Source: JAWVZH01 sp033722295 (GTDB taxonomy: Bacteria > Bacteroidota > Bacteroidia > Chitinophagales > Saprospiraceae). Taken from it: a stretch of 8,317 nucleotides of DNA. Made by a program: the position numbers and the translations under genes. The notes beneath the pieces were generated by a model. It saw only the letters and a program-made list of their open reading frames with translations. It was not told where the DNA came from and did no database searches. Below, one piece after another: positions 1 to 6,115 of this stretch (its first letter is position 1; every line of letters begins with the position of its first letter). The DNA is taken from contig JAWVZH010000125.1 of the NCBI GenBank assembly GCA_033722295.1, positions 1 through 8,317 on the forward strand, given 5' to 3'.

Positions 1-930
1 AGGGTCGAAAATTTTGCGCTGGCCTCATTTCAGAGCAAAACCAAGGGGGTACTTGTTGTGGGCAGTGAGCCAGATAAGGAGCAACACCTTACTCATCTTT
101 CTGACCGAGTGGTTGAGGGCAGATATCTCAGGGATTCCTTTGACATTTTGTTGGCAGCGGAACTGTCGGAGTACCTGAATACGGATATCGGTGATTCAGT
201 GGTGATTCTGAGCCAGGGAAGACATGGCGCTAATGCCGCCGGATTATTCTATGTCGCGGGTATCGTGGAGTTTGGAAGTCCCGACCTGAATGGTCAGATA
301 TCCTTTGTTTCACTGGAGGATGCCCAATCACTGTTTGCCATGAATGGAATGACATCTTCTGTGGTGATTGACATCCCTTCCGAGGAAGTCCTGCCCGAAA
401 CGAAGGAATATGTTCGCTCACATCTACCGGATGAGGGATACGAAGTGATGGATTATAAAGAGCTTTTACCGGATATCATGCAGGCCAAAGAATTCGACGA
501 GCTCAGTAGTTTTGTGATCATCATTGTGCTGTATCTCCTTATAGGCTTTGGGGTTTTCGGAACATTACTTATGATGCTCAGAGAAAGACAATATGAGTTT
601 GGAATATTAAAGGCCATTGGTTTTAAATATCAACAACTTTATGGAGTCGTCTGGCTGGAGATCATTGCGATTGCCATCGGTGGTGCTCTTTCCGGAATAC
701 TTCTGGCTGTTCCTTTTGCGTGGTATTTTCAGGAAAATCCGATCCGGTTTTCGGGCGATATGGCAGAAGTTTATGAAAGCTATGGCCTTGAGGCCGTATT
801 GCCTTTCTCACTCGACTTTGTGATATTATTTAATCAGGCTTTGGTTGTCACTATTTTGACAACCCTGATGTCGGTTTATGCCTTTTGGAAGATCAGGGAT
901 CTGAGAGCTGTCAAAGCAATGAGGGGATAA
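1..930 (+). CDS. ABC transporter permease, FtsX/MacB type (5' partial)
   Basis: Open from the first base of the window in frame 1 to TAA at 928-930, so the N-terminus lies outside; about 309 residues are visible. The visible part is the end of a periplasmic MacB-like core domain followed by three membrane segments at roughly visible residues 170-193, 213-242 and 273-296. Between the first two lies the cytoplasmic FtsX-type loop 'RERQYEFGILKAIGF', and the protein ends with the usual 'RAVKAMRG' tail. This layout is that of the FtsX/MacB/LolC-E permease superfamily, inner-membrane proteins that use ATP hydrolysis to drive work on substrates at the outer leaflet or periplasm. The missing part should hold the first membrane helix. 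It is followed directly by a second permease with the same architecture and a matching ATPase, so it is probably one half of a heterodimeric transporter. Family is secure; substrate is unknown. The GTG at 58 is internal and should not be taken as the start. Confidence 0.93.
   Translation, partial: RVENFALASFQSKTKGVLVVGSEPDKEQHLTHLSDRVVEGRYLRDSFDILLAAELSEYLNTDIGDSVVILSQGRHGANAAGLFYVAGIVEFGSPDLNGQISFVSLEDAQSLFAMNGMTSSVVIDIPSEEVLPETKEYVRSHLPDEGYEVMDYKELLPDIMQAKEFDELSSFVIIIVLYLLIGFGVFGTLLMMLRERQYEFGILKAIGFKYQQLYGVVWLEIIAIAIGGALSGILLAVPFAWYFQENPIRFSGDMAEVYESYGLEAVLPFSLDFVILFNQALVVTILTTLMSVYAFWKIRDLRAVKAMRG
922..926 (+). promoter_or_regulatory. Ribosome binding site deciding the second permease start
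   Basis: AGGGG lies inside the last codons of the upstream permease, 9 bases before ATG 936. The spacing fits ATG 936 better than ATG 930 (3 bases) or ATG 939 (12 bases). Clear purine-rich sites are rare elsewhere in this window, so the site may reflect translational coupling. It could also be chance, since it encodes the 'MRG' end of the upstream protein. Confidence 0.45.
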
Positions 931-935
931 TGGGA

Positions 936-2144
936 ATGATGATCAGAATAGCCTGGAAGAATATATGGAGGAATCGCCTCAGGAGTCTGGTGATAATTCT
1001 CTCAACGACCATAGGTGTCTGGTCACTGATATTTCTCCTTAGCTGGGTCTTCGGCATCATCGATGGATATATCAGCAAGGCTGTAGATTACCGGCTGTCC
1101 CATATTCAGGTGCACCATCCAAAATTCCAGGAAGACGGAGAGATAAAATATTATTTCCAGAAGGGTGATCTGAGTGAAGGACTCAGGGATACCATAGTTG
1201 GTAGAACGGACCGTATGGTCGTGAGTGCCATGATCCAGAGCCCGAGGTCGACCAGAGGATTGTTGTTATACGGTGTTGACCCGATCGATGAAAGGTCCGT
1301 GACACGATTGGATGAATTGATAAAAGAAGGTACATTCCTCAATGCAGAAACCCGAAACCCGATCGTGATAAGTACTTCGATAGCAGAAAAACTCAAGGTA
1401 AGTTTACGATCTAAGGTAGTTGCTAATTTTCAGGATAGGCAGGGTAACATCACTGCAGGAGCTTTTCGCATTGTAGGCTTGTTTGACAGTGGTGATATCA
1501 AACTGGATGACTTTACAGCCTATATTCAAAAAAGCGACCTTGCAAAGCTAACGGGACTGCCGGAAGAAGCTGCTCATGAGGTAGCTTTTCGCATTATTGA
1601 CCTGGATGCTATCCCATCTGTCAAGGAAGAGATCAAAGAAGCCTGGCCCGATCTGGTAGTGGAAGACTATAAGGAGCTCTCTCCGGATATTGAATTGTTC
1701 TCCTCCCAGATACAGATGAACGTGATCATTATGACGATCATTTTCATGCTGGCACTCATTTTCGGCATCATCAATTCCATGTTGATGGCAGTGTTGGAAC
1801 GTGTAAAAGAACTGGGAATGTTGATGGCGATCGGAATGAACAAGATCCGGGTATTCTCGATGATCGTATTGGAGACTGTTATGCTCTCCATGATCGGGGT
1901 TCCCCTGGGTCTTGGTATTGGATATATCACGGTTTACTGGATGAATCAGACCGGCATTAACCTTTCCAACTGGTCTGAAGGTCTGAGACAGTTCGGCATG
2001 TCACAAATGGTATATCCTGACCTGGATCCATATTACTATGGTTTCGTGGCGACTGCAGTGGCTATAACTTCAATTCTAGCATCTATATATCCATCACTAA
2101 AGGCAATAAGGCTTAAACCCGTTGAGGCATTACGAAAAATATAA
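936..2144 (+). CDS. ABC transporter permease, FtsX/MacB type
   Basis: About 402 residues with complete FtsX-family topology: a short basic N-terminus (MIRIAWKNIWRNRLRS), TM1 at about 17-42, a periplasmic MacB-like domain at about 43-260, then TM2 (about 261-286), TM3 (about 308-335) and TM4 (about 369-387). The cytoplasmic loop 'LERVKELGMLMAIGMNK' between TM2 and TM3 matches the ATPase-coupling loop of the family, and the C-terminus 'LKPVEALRKI' is typical. It is a paralogue of the preceding permease; both carry 'DYKEL.PDI' just before TM2. Start choice: AGGGG at 922-926 lies 9 bases before ATG 936; ATG 930 overlaps the upstream stop but is too close to that site, and ATG 939 is also possible. 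A longer frame from 885 would run inside the upstream gene. It probably pairs with the upstream permease and the downstream ATPase. LolC/LolE-like lipoprotein release, lipid export and MacB-like export cannot be told apart here. Confidence 0.93.
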   Translation: MMIRIAWKNIWRNRLRSLVIILSTTIGVWSLIFLLSWVFGIIDGYISKAVDYRLSHIQVHHPKFQEDGEIKYYFQKGDLSEGLRDTIVGRTDRMVVSAMIQSPRSTRGLLLYGVDPIDERSVTRLDELIKEGTFLNAETRNPIVISTSIAEKLKVSLRSKVVANFQDRQGNITAGAFRIVGLFDSGDIKLDDFTAYIQKSDLAKLTGLPEEAAHEVAFRIIDLDAIPSVKEEIKEAWPDLVVEDYKELSPDIELFSSQIQMNVIIMTIIFMLALIFGIINSMLMAVLERVKELGMLMAIGMNKIRVFSMIVLETVMLSMIGVPLGLGIGYITVYWMNQTGINLSNWSEGLRQFGMSQMVYPDLDPYYYGFVATAVAITSILASIYPSLKAIRLKPVEALRKI

Positions 2145-2147
2145 GGT

Positions 2148-2837
2148 ATGAACGATATAGTCATCAAGGCGGTTGACCTGCATAAGATATACGACGAAAC
2201 ATCAGTGCCTGTCCATGCCCTTAGAGGTCTGGACCTGGAGATCAGAAGGGGAGAGTTCACTGCGATCGTCGGGCCTTCGGGATCTGGAAAATCTACCCTT
2301 TTAAATATTATTGGAGGATTGGATGCGCCCACGAAAGGTGAGATCGAGGTAGATGGTACTGATATGACCGCACTATCATCGAATGAACTGATCGAATTTC
2401 GGAAGAACAAGATCGGCTTTGTATTTCAGGCCTATAACCTGGTTCCTGTTCTGACCGCAAAAGAGAACATAGAACTGATCATGCTATTGCAGGGAGCCTC
2501 AAAAAAAGCCCGGGATAAGAGGACAGATCACTTGCTGAATGCTGTAGGTCTGGAGGGGAGAGGTGGTAATAGGCCTTCTGAACTTTCCGGCGGACAGCAA
2601 CAACGTGTGGCCGTAGCGAGAGCACTCGCGAGTAAACCAGCCTTTGTTCTGGCAGACGAACCTACCGCCAACCTGGACAGCAAGTCGACGGCCAACCTGC
2701 TGGACATAATGGAGCGTCTGAATAAGGAAGAGGACATCACTTTCGTATTTTCCACCCATGATCAGAGGGTGATAGACCGTGCGAGACGTATTTTAACAAT
2801 TGAAGACGGAGTGATCGTCAAAGATGAAAAACGTTAG
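2148..2837 (+). CDS. ABC transporter ATP-binding protein, LolD/MacB type
   Basis: A 229-residue nucleotide-binding subunit, the normal length for a stand-alone ATPase of the LolD/MacB/FtsE group. All motifs are intact: Walker A GPSGSGKST (42-50), Q-loop Gln at about 94 (FVFQAYNL), signature LSGGQQQRVAVARAL (146-160), Walker B FVLADE (166-171), D-loop ANLD (174-177) and switch His204 (FSTHD). The 'FVFQ..NL.P.LTA.EN' stretch is characteristic of this subgroup, which partners FtsX-type permeases. It should sit on the cytoplasmic face of the inner membrane and power the two permeases encoded just upstream. ATG 2148 follows the upstream stop by 3 bases, and the gene overlaps the next one by 14 bases, so the four genes are almost certainly co-transcribed and translationally coupled. 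The family call is secure; I do not name it lolD because similarity to LolD is shared with many exporters of other substrates. Confidence 0.95.
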   Translation: MNDIVIKAVDLHKIYDETSVPVHALRGLDLEIRRGEFTAIVGPSGSGKSTLLNIIGGLDAPTKGEIEVDGTDMTALSSNELIEFRKNKIGFVFQAYNLVPVLTAKENIELIMLLQGASKKARDKRTDHLLNAVGLEGRGGNRPSELSGGQQQRVAVARALASKPAFVLADEPTANLDSKSTANLLDIMERLNKEEDITFVFSTHDQRVIDRARRILTIEDGVIVKDEKR

Positions 2838-3990
2838 ATTCAAACTTCTTCTGCTGACCCTGTGCATATCATTGACGGTATCTGCACAGGTTGAAAAGGA
2901 CAGTCTTGCTGTTGATGTCAATGGCTATCTGAAGCAATTGAATGGTTTGATATACAGCGAGCCGCTGACATTTCTACAGCCGTATTTCATGGACAACTTC
3001 TTCCACAACCGTATAAACTCCGAAATGAGATACGGTAATTTCACATTCAACGCATCACTTCGTACACGCGCTTTCTGGGGTGATCTTGTCCGGATCAATC
3101 CAAATTTCAGGGAGAGCATAGAGTCGGCCAACAATGACGTCTGGGACCTCTCTTATCATGTGATACAAAGCGAAGGATTCTTGCTAAACACTTATTTGGA
3201 CCGGCTTCATTTACAATATAGAAAAGACAGACTGGAAGTAACTCTCGGTCGCCAGAGGATCAACTGGGGTATCCATACGTTCTGGAATCCTCATGATCTG
3301 TTCAACACCTACAATTTCGTCGATTTTGATTACGAAGAACGTCCGGGAAGTGATGCTTTGAACCTGACCTATTATCAGGGCTTTACAGGTCAGATAGATG
3401 TGGCAATAAAATATTTTGAGAACTGGTCTGATGCCATTATGGCCGGTCGGTATCGCTTCAATTTGAAAACCTATGACATTCAGATCATCGGCGGTTACTT
3501 CAGAGAGGACCTCGTAGGAGGATTCGGGTGGGCCGGAAACGTTGGAAATGGAAGTTTCAAGGGTGAGGTGTCTTATTTCAGGAATATAGATGGCGCCGGG
3601 GAGGCTCTGGTCGCTTCAGCAGGAGGGGAATATGTCTTTGCAGATGGATTTTTTCTGGGTGCCGGCTTCCTGTACAATCAGGAAGGTGAAACTTCCGGAG
3701 GATTAACAGGCTTGTTTGATTTCGAACTGTCTCCCAGGAATCTGTACCCGTATCGGTGGTCAACCTATGTTTCTGGCCAATGGACGATCGGAGCCTTGTC
3801 GACTGCTGGGCTGACACTCATTTATTCTCCCGTAGATGTACACCCGTTATTTTCAGTGGCAACCATTACTTACAGCATGGCCCAGAATTGGGATCTCGAC
3901 CTGACCTCACAGATCGCCCTGGATCAAAGCGTCGATAAGTTCAAATTGCAGACCGTAGCTTCATATCTCAGGATCAAGTGGAGTTTTTGA
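2824..3990 (+). CDS. Outer-membrane beta-barrel protein, DUF1302-like
   Basis: A 388-residue protein with a Sec signal peptide (basic MKNVRFK, then a Leu-rich core, cleavage near SA|Q at 21-22). The mature part has alternating polar/hydrophobic strands rich in aromatic residues and Gly, and it ends in '...YLRIKWSF', a C-terminal aromatic residue as expected of a BAM-inserted barrel. Residues about 142-176 carry 'GRQRINWG', 'FWNPHDLFN' and 'EERPGSDAL'. This resembles the 'GRQ.VNWG ... NP.D' block I associate with DUF1302-type porin-like proteins, some of which sit next to lipid or hydrophobe transporters. That link comes from memory, not a search. ATG 2824 lies inside the ATPase gene (14-base overlap, other frame), with a possible GGAG at 2808-2811. 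The overlap suggests it works with the ABC transporter as its outer-membrane exit or acceptor. A generic porin or a transporter for uptake remain possible. Confidence 0.85.
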   Translation: MKNVRFKLLLLTLCISLTVSAQVEKDSLAVDVNGYLKQLNGLIYSEPLTFLQPYFMDNFFHNRINSEMRYGNFTFNASLRTRAFWGDLVRINPNFRESIESANNDVWDLSYHVIQSEGFLLNTYLDRLHLQYRKDRLEVTLGRQRINWGIHTFWNPHDLFNTYNFVDFDYEERPGSDALNLTYYQGFTGQIDVAIKYFENWSDAIMAGRYRFNLKTYDIQIIGGYFREDLVGGFGWAGNVGNGSFKGEVSYFRNIDGAGEALVASAGGEYVFADGFFLGAGFLYNQEGETSGGLTGLFDFELSPRNLYPYRWSTYVSGQWTIGALSTAGLTLIYSPVDVHPLFSVATITYSMAQNWDLDLTSQIALDQSVDKFKLQTVASYLRIKWSF

Positions 3991-3991
3991 A

Positions 3992-4016
3992 TTTGAGCCA
4001 GACGATCTGTCTCAAA
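3992..4016. terminator. Hairpin in convergent spacer, possible terminator
   Basis: TTTGAG-C-CAGA-CGA-TCTG-T-CTCAAA forms a 10-bp stem with one mismatch and a 3-base loop, starting one base after the barrel gene's stop codon at 3988-3990. The genes on each side converge, so a hairpin here could end transcripts from both directions. Neither side has a clear T-tract, so a classical intrinsic terminator is not shown; it could instead protect mRNA 3' ends. Confidence 0.45.
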
Positions 4017-4071
4017 ACATACTTAGACATTTCTGAATAAAAATGGTCAAGGCCACACATTGTCGTAAATA

Positions 4072-5754
4072 TCAAATCTGCACAATATAAGCCTCGGCTT
4101 CTTTTAGCTCCTGTCTTTGTTGTGCATTGCCTTCACCTAGTTCAGCCAGCTGTTCAAAGTACATCTTTGTTTCTTCGGTCTTTCCCATCTCTTTTGATGC
4201 TAAAGCCGCCCCATAGAGACTGTTGAGCCTATTTGGCCTCATTCTGAGGTTTTCCTGATAAGCGGCCAACGCTTCTTCAGGTTTATCAAGTATCATCAAC
4301 ATATCACCAAGTAGTTCGGCGGCAGGCAAGACTTCACATGGCGTCACAGGGTGTTTGTTCGTGCTGCTTTCCATTTGGGCCGCTTCCTTCATGGTTTCCA
4401 AGGCGAGTTCCTGATCACCATTACCGAGTGCCAACCATGCCTCACAAGTCCGTATCTGTATCAGTACCTGATTAGCAAAGTACTCATTACCCTCTTTCTC
4501 TTCAAGTCGGTCGTGCAAATCATTCAAAACCTGAATTTCTGATTTAGCCAACTCCAGATCACCGCTTCGGCATCCTCCCAGAGCTCGGGCATAATGAACA
4601 ATGGCCTCCTGCCAAGGAAACTTCTCAAAGTCCAGATTGGATTTGTGGACCTCAACTGCAGTGGCTCCCTGCCAATCTTTATTCTCAAGAGCCAATCGGG
4701 CAGGTATAGCCGCGAACGGATAGGCAACAGCAAATAATCCTTCAGGATTGACGTTAGTCATAGATTTCAGATACTCATATTGCGCCTGTGCTCTGACATT
4801 GTCTCCTTTTTGCAAATAGGCATACACCAGATAGTCGATCGCATGGATCTCCTGGAACCAGTGTCCTTCCATCCCCGCTTCTTCGACATAACACACGGCG
4901 GAATTAGCAGAATTTATGTTCGAAGAGATCGACTCGTCCCATAAACCAAGCCGCGTGAAGATGTGCGACGGCATATGCTGAGCATGCGCCGATGACGGGG
5001 CAATATCCGCATACCGCCTTGCGGTCTCCAGAGCCTTGTGCGCCAATGGAGGATTATCATAATTATGAATAATGTAGTGAGCAATTCCGGGATGATTCGG
5101 TCTTTCTTTGAACAATTCTTCAAGAATAGCACCTGCCTTTCTCTGATTAGATAAAGTTTCGTCTTTGGGATCTGCAGTTGAATTCAGAGCTAGAGAATAA
5201 AATACCGTGGCCTCTACGTCGCTACTGTCACTTTTATAGAGTGCTTCCATGGCCTTTTCGTATTTCTTGGCCCTGGTTTTATGATCCAGGGTTTGCCAAT
5301 CTTCATAATAGGTCGCTATGGCCTCCAAATAGGCACTTTCTCTTTCATCCATTTCAAGTGTTCGGGCAATTTCGATGAGCCTTGCTCCCTTTTTCAGATC
5401 GCTTTCTTTAGGTGCCGTCCATAACTCATGATATATGCTCATCGCTACACCCCAATAAGCCATGGCACATTCGGGATCCGCGTCAATAACATTAACAAAA
5501 GCTTTTTCCGCCTCACGATATTCGAAGGAGTGGAGAAGAGAAACAGCCAGATCAAAAGCTTCCCTGACAGAATAATCACAGGAGAGTGCAAAGCTGATGT
5601 CCCCGAATTCCGTACCGCTGCATAGTATCAGGTCTCCTCTCAATAATTCCAGATTGGATAGTTCATCAATGGCTTTTGGTTTTTCATTTTGACAGGCGAA
5701 GCCGGTTAATAGGAAAGTCAATAGTAGAATGGAATAGGAAATTGAAGTTTTCAT
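4072..5754 (-). CDS. TPR-repeat lipoprotein of unknown function
   Basis: About 560 residues starting at ATG 5754 (MKTSISYS...), which gives a normal lipoprotein signal peptide with the acceptor Cys at 21 ('LLTGFAC|QNEK'). The lipobox is loose (Gly at -3), which Bacteroidota tolerate. An upstream in-frame ATG (5784) or TTG (5805) would only lengthen the n-region. The mature protein is almost wholly alpha-helical with TPR-like helix pairs, e.g. 'SFEYREAEKAFVNVIDADPECAMAYWGVAMS' split over about residues 76-106, and 'EEALAAYQENLRMRPNRLNSLYGAAL' over about 493-518. Near the middle is an unusual block with 'HYIIHNYD' (about 226-233) and 'AQHMPSHIFTRLG' (about 258-270), with many His residues. I recall similar long TPR proteins with an 'H.PSHIF.RLG' motif in Bacteroidota, but know no function. 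It is probably membrane anchored facing the periplasm or surface. It is alone on its strand here, about 240 bases downstream of the tRNA. Confidence 0.85.
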   Translation of the reverse strand: MKTSISYSILLLTFLLTGFACQNEKPKAIDELSNLELLRGDLILCSGTEFGDISFALSCDYSVREAFDLAVSLLHSFEYREAEKAFVNVIDADPECAMAYWGVAMSIYHELWTAPKESDLKKGARLIEIARTLEMDERESAYLEAIATYYEDWQTLDHKTRAKKYEKAMEALYKSDSSDVEATVFYSLALNSTADPKDETLSNQRKAGAILEELFKERPNHPGIAHYIIHNYDNPPLAHKALETARRYADIAPSSAHAQHMPSHIFTRLGLWDESISSNINSANSAVCYVEEAGMEGHWFQEIHAIDYLVYAYLQKGDNVRAQAQYEYLKSMTNVNPEGLFAVAYPFAAIPARLALENKDWQGATAVEVHKSNLDFEKFPWQEAIVHYARALGGCRSGDLELAKSEIQVLNDLHDRLEEKEGNEYFANQVLIQIRTCEAWLALGNGDQELALETMKEAAQMESSTNKHPVTPCEVLPAAELLGDMLMILDKPEEALAAYQENLRMRPNRLNSLYGAALASKEMGKTEETKMYFEQLAELGEGNAQQRQELKEAEAYIVQI

Positions 5755-5815
5755 AACCAATAATTTGCGCAGTAAATATTGCATAAGATACTGCTTTTCT
5801 GGCAATTACACTACG

Positions 5816-5825
5816 CCTTCGAAGG
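5816..5825. repeat. 10-bp palindrome CCTTCGAAGG
   Basis: A perfect self-complementary decamer, upstream of the TPR lipoprotein start and just before a purine-rich stretch. It could be a binding site for a dimeric regulator or a chance palindrome; no second copy with the full ten bases was seen nearby, although the core TTCGAA recurs at 5945-5950. Confidence 0.3.
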
Positions 5826-5845
5826 AGAGAGGAGTGAAGACTGAA
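5825..5845. repeat. Degenerate 7-base tandem repeat (GANTGAA-like)
   Basis: GAGAGAG, GAGTGAA and GACTGAA follow each other without spacing, giving a period of seven bases. The two latter units differ at one position. It lies in the non-coding spacer between the tRNA and the TPR lipoprotein. The array is short and could be chance, but a second seven-base array occurs about 120 bases away. Confidence 0.35.
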
Positions 5846-5963
5846 GGAATTTCGGCAAGGAGAACTTTCAGTAATTATAAGTAGGTTCTACCCCTGAAGT
5901 ACTTACTGCGATCTCCGAAGCACAGAATACGAAGGATATTTTCGTTCGAATTCAGGACAAGCA

Positions 5964-5986
5964 GCCAGGAGCCAGAGGCCAGTAGC
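5964..5986. repeat. 7-base tandem repeat GCCAGNN, three units
   Basis: GCCAGGA, GCCAGAG and GCCAGTA follow one another, then a partial GC. Five of seven positions are fixed. The array ends 6 bases from the 3' end of the tRNA. It resembles short slipped-strand intergenic arrays; no function can be read from the sequence. Confidence 0.5.
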
Positions 5987-5992
5987 AAAAAG

Positions 5993-6064
5993 TAGCCCCG
6001 CCAGGACTCGAACCTGGATCTAGAGTTTAGGAAACTCCTATTCTATCCCTTGAACTACGGGGCC
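5993..6064 (-). tRNA. tRNA-Arg, anticodon CCT
   Basis: Read on the minus strand the 72-base sequence folds into a full cloverleaf: acceptor GGCCCCG/CGGGGCT (first pair G-U), D-stem GTTC/GAAT, anticodon stem GGAGT/ACTCT with loop TTCCTAA (anticodon CCT at the usual place after T33), a 4-base variable loop AGAT, and T-arm CCAGG-TTCGAGT-CCTGG with discriminator A. CCT reads AGG arginine codons, and AGG is used in genes here, e.g. twice in 'WRNRLRS' of the second permease. The 3' CCA is not encoded (TA is followed by CTTTTTG), so it must be added by nucleotidyltransferase, as is common in Bacteroidota. The gene sits between the endonuclease and the TPR lipoprotein, all on the same strand. A T5 run begins two bases after the discriminator and might help termination. 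Confidence 0.96.
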
Positions 6065-6071
6065 GGAATTG

Positions 6072-6079
6072 CAAAAATA
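6072..6079 (-). promoter_or_regulatory. Possible -7 promoter element of the tRNA
   Basis: On the minus strand this reads TATTTTTG, an exact match to TAnnTTTG, the -7 element of the Bacteroidota housekeeping sigma factor. It ends 7 bases before the mature tRNA 5' end, which would put the transcription start at or just before the tRNA. No good -33 TTTG was seen at the usual 19-21 bases upstream; the nearest TTTG is about 27 bases away. The same bases form a T-tract downstream of the endonuclease gene. Confidence 0.45.
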
Positions 6080-6083
6080 TAAT

Positions 6084-6115
6084 TCTATCGAGATAGACGA
6101 TGGTTTCAAACCATC
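6084..6115 (-). terminator. Two adjacent palindromes after endonuclease gene, likely terminator
   Basis: Plus-strand GATGGTTTCAAACCATC (6099-6115, 8-base arms around one base) and TCTATCGAGATAGA (6084-6097, 6-base arms around two) lie one base apart. Read on the minus strand they follow the endonuclease coding region and are followed by ATTATATTTTT, which can serve as the U-tract of an intrinsic terminator. Stems would be about 5-6 bp each with loops of 4-5 bases and are AT-rich, so termination may be weak. The first palindrome contains two bases of the TGA stop codon (6114-6116). Confidence 0.5.

Noticed and set aside
58..930. First permease starting at GTG 58
   Set aside because: The frame is open to base 1, and the N-terminal membrane helix and most of the periplasmic domain expected of this family are missing, so the gene begins outside the window.
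885..935. Longer N-terminus for the second permease starting at 885
   Set aside because: It would overlap the upstream gene by 46 bases and add a polar segment not seen before the conserved 'IAWKNIWRN' start. ATG 936 has a better placed ribosome binding site.
2036..2410. Minus-strand open frame of about 124 codons across the permease-ATPase junction
   Set aside because: It lies opposite two well-supported genes, including the Walker A region, and its translation has no recognisable domain. It is a shadow of the sense-strand codon pattern.
2148..2837. Naming the ATPase lolD and the permeases lolC/lolE
   Set aside because: The motifs are shared by LolD, MacB, FtsE and many peptide or lipid exporters, and no LolA is visible in the window, so a specific symbol would overstate the evidence.
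5755..5805. TTG 5805 or ATG 5784 as start of the TPR lipoprotein
   Set aside because: Both put extra residues before a normal lipoprotein signal peptide beginning at ATG 5754. They remain possible but less likely.
5825..5986. CRISPR-like array
   Set aside because: The units are seven bases, adjacent and without spacers, and no cas gene is nearby.
5993..6064. tRNA as an attachment site for an integrated element
   Set aside because: No integrase, no repeated tRNA 3' end and no mobile-element gene is seen on either side within the window.
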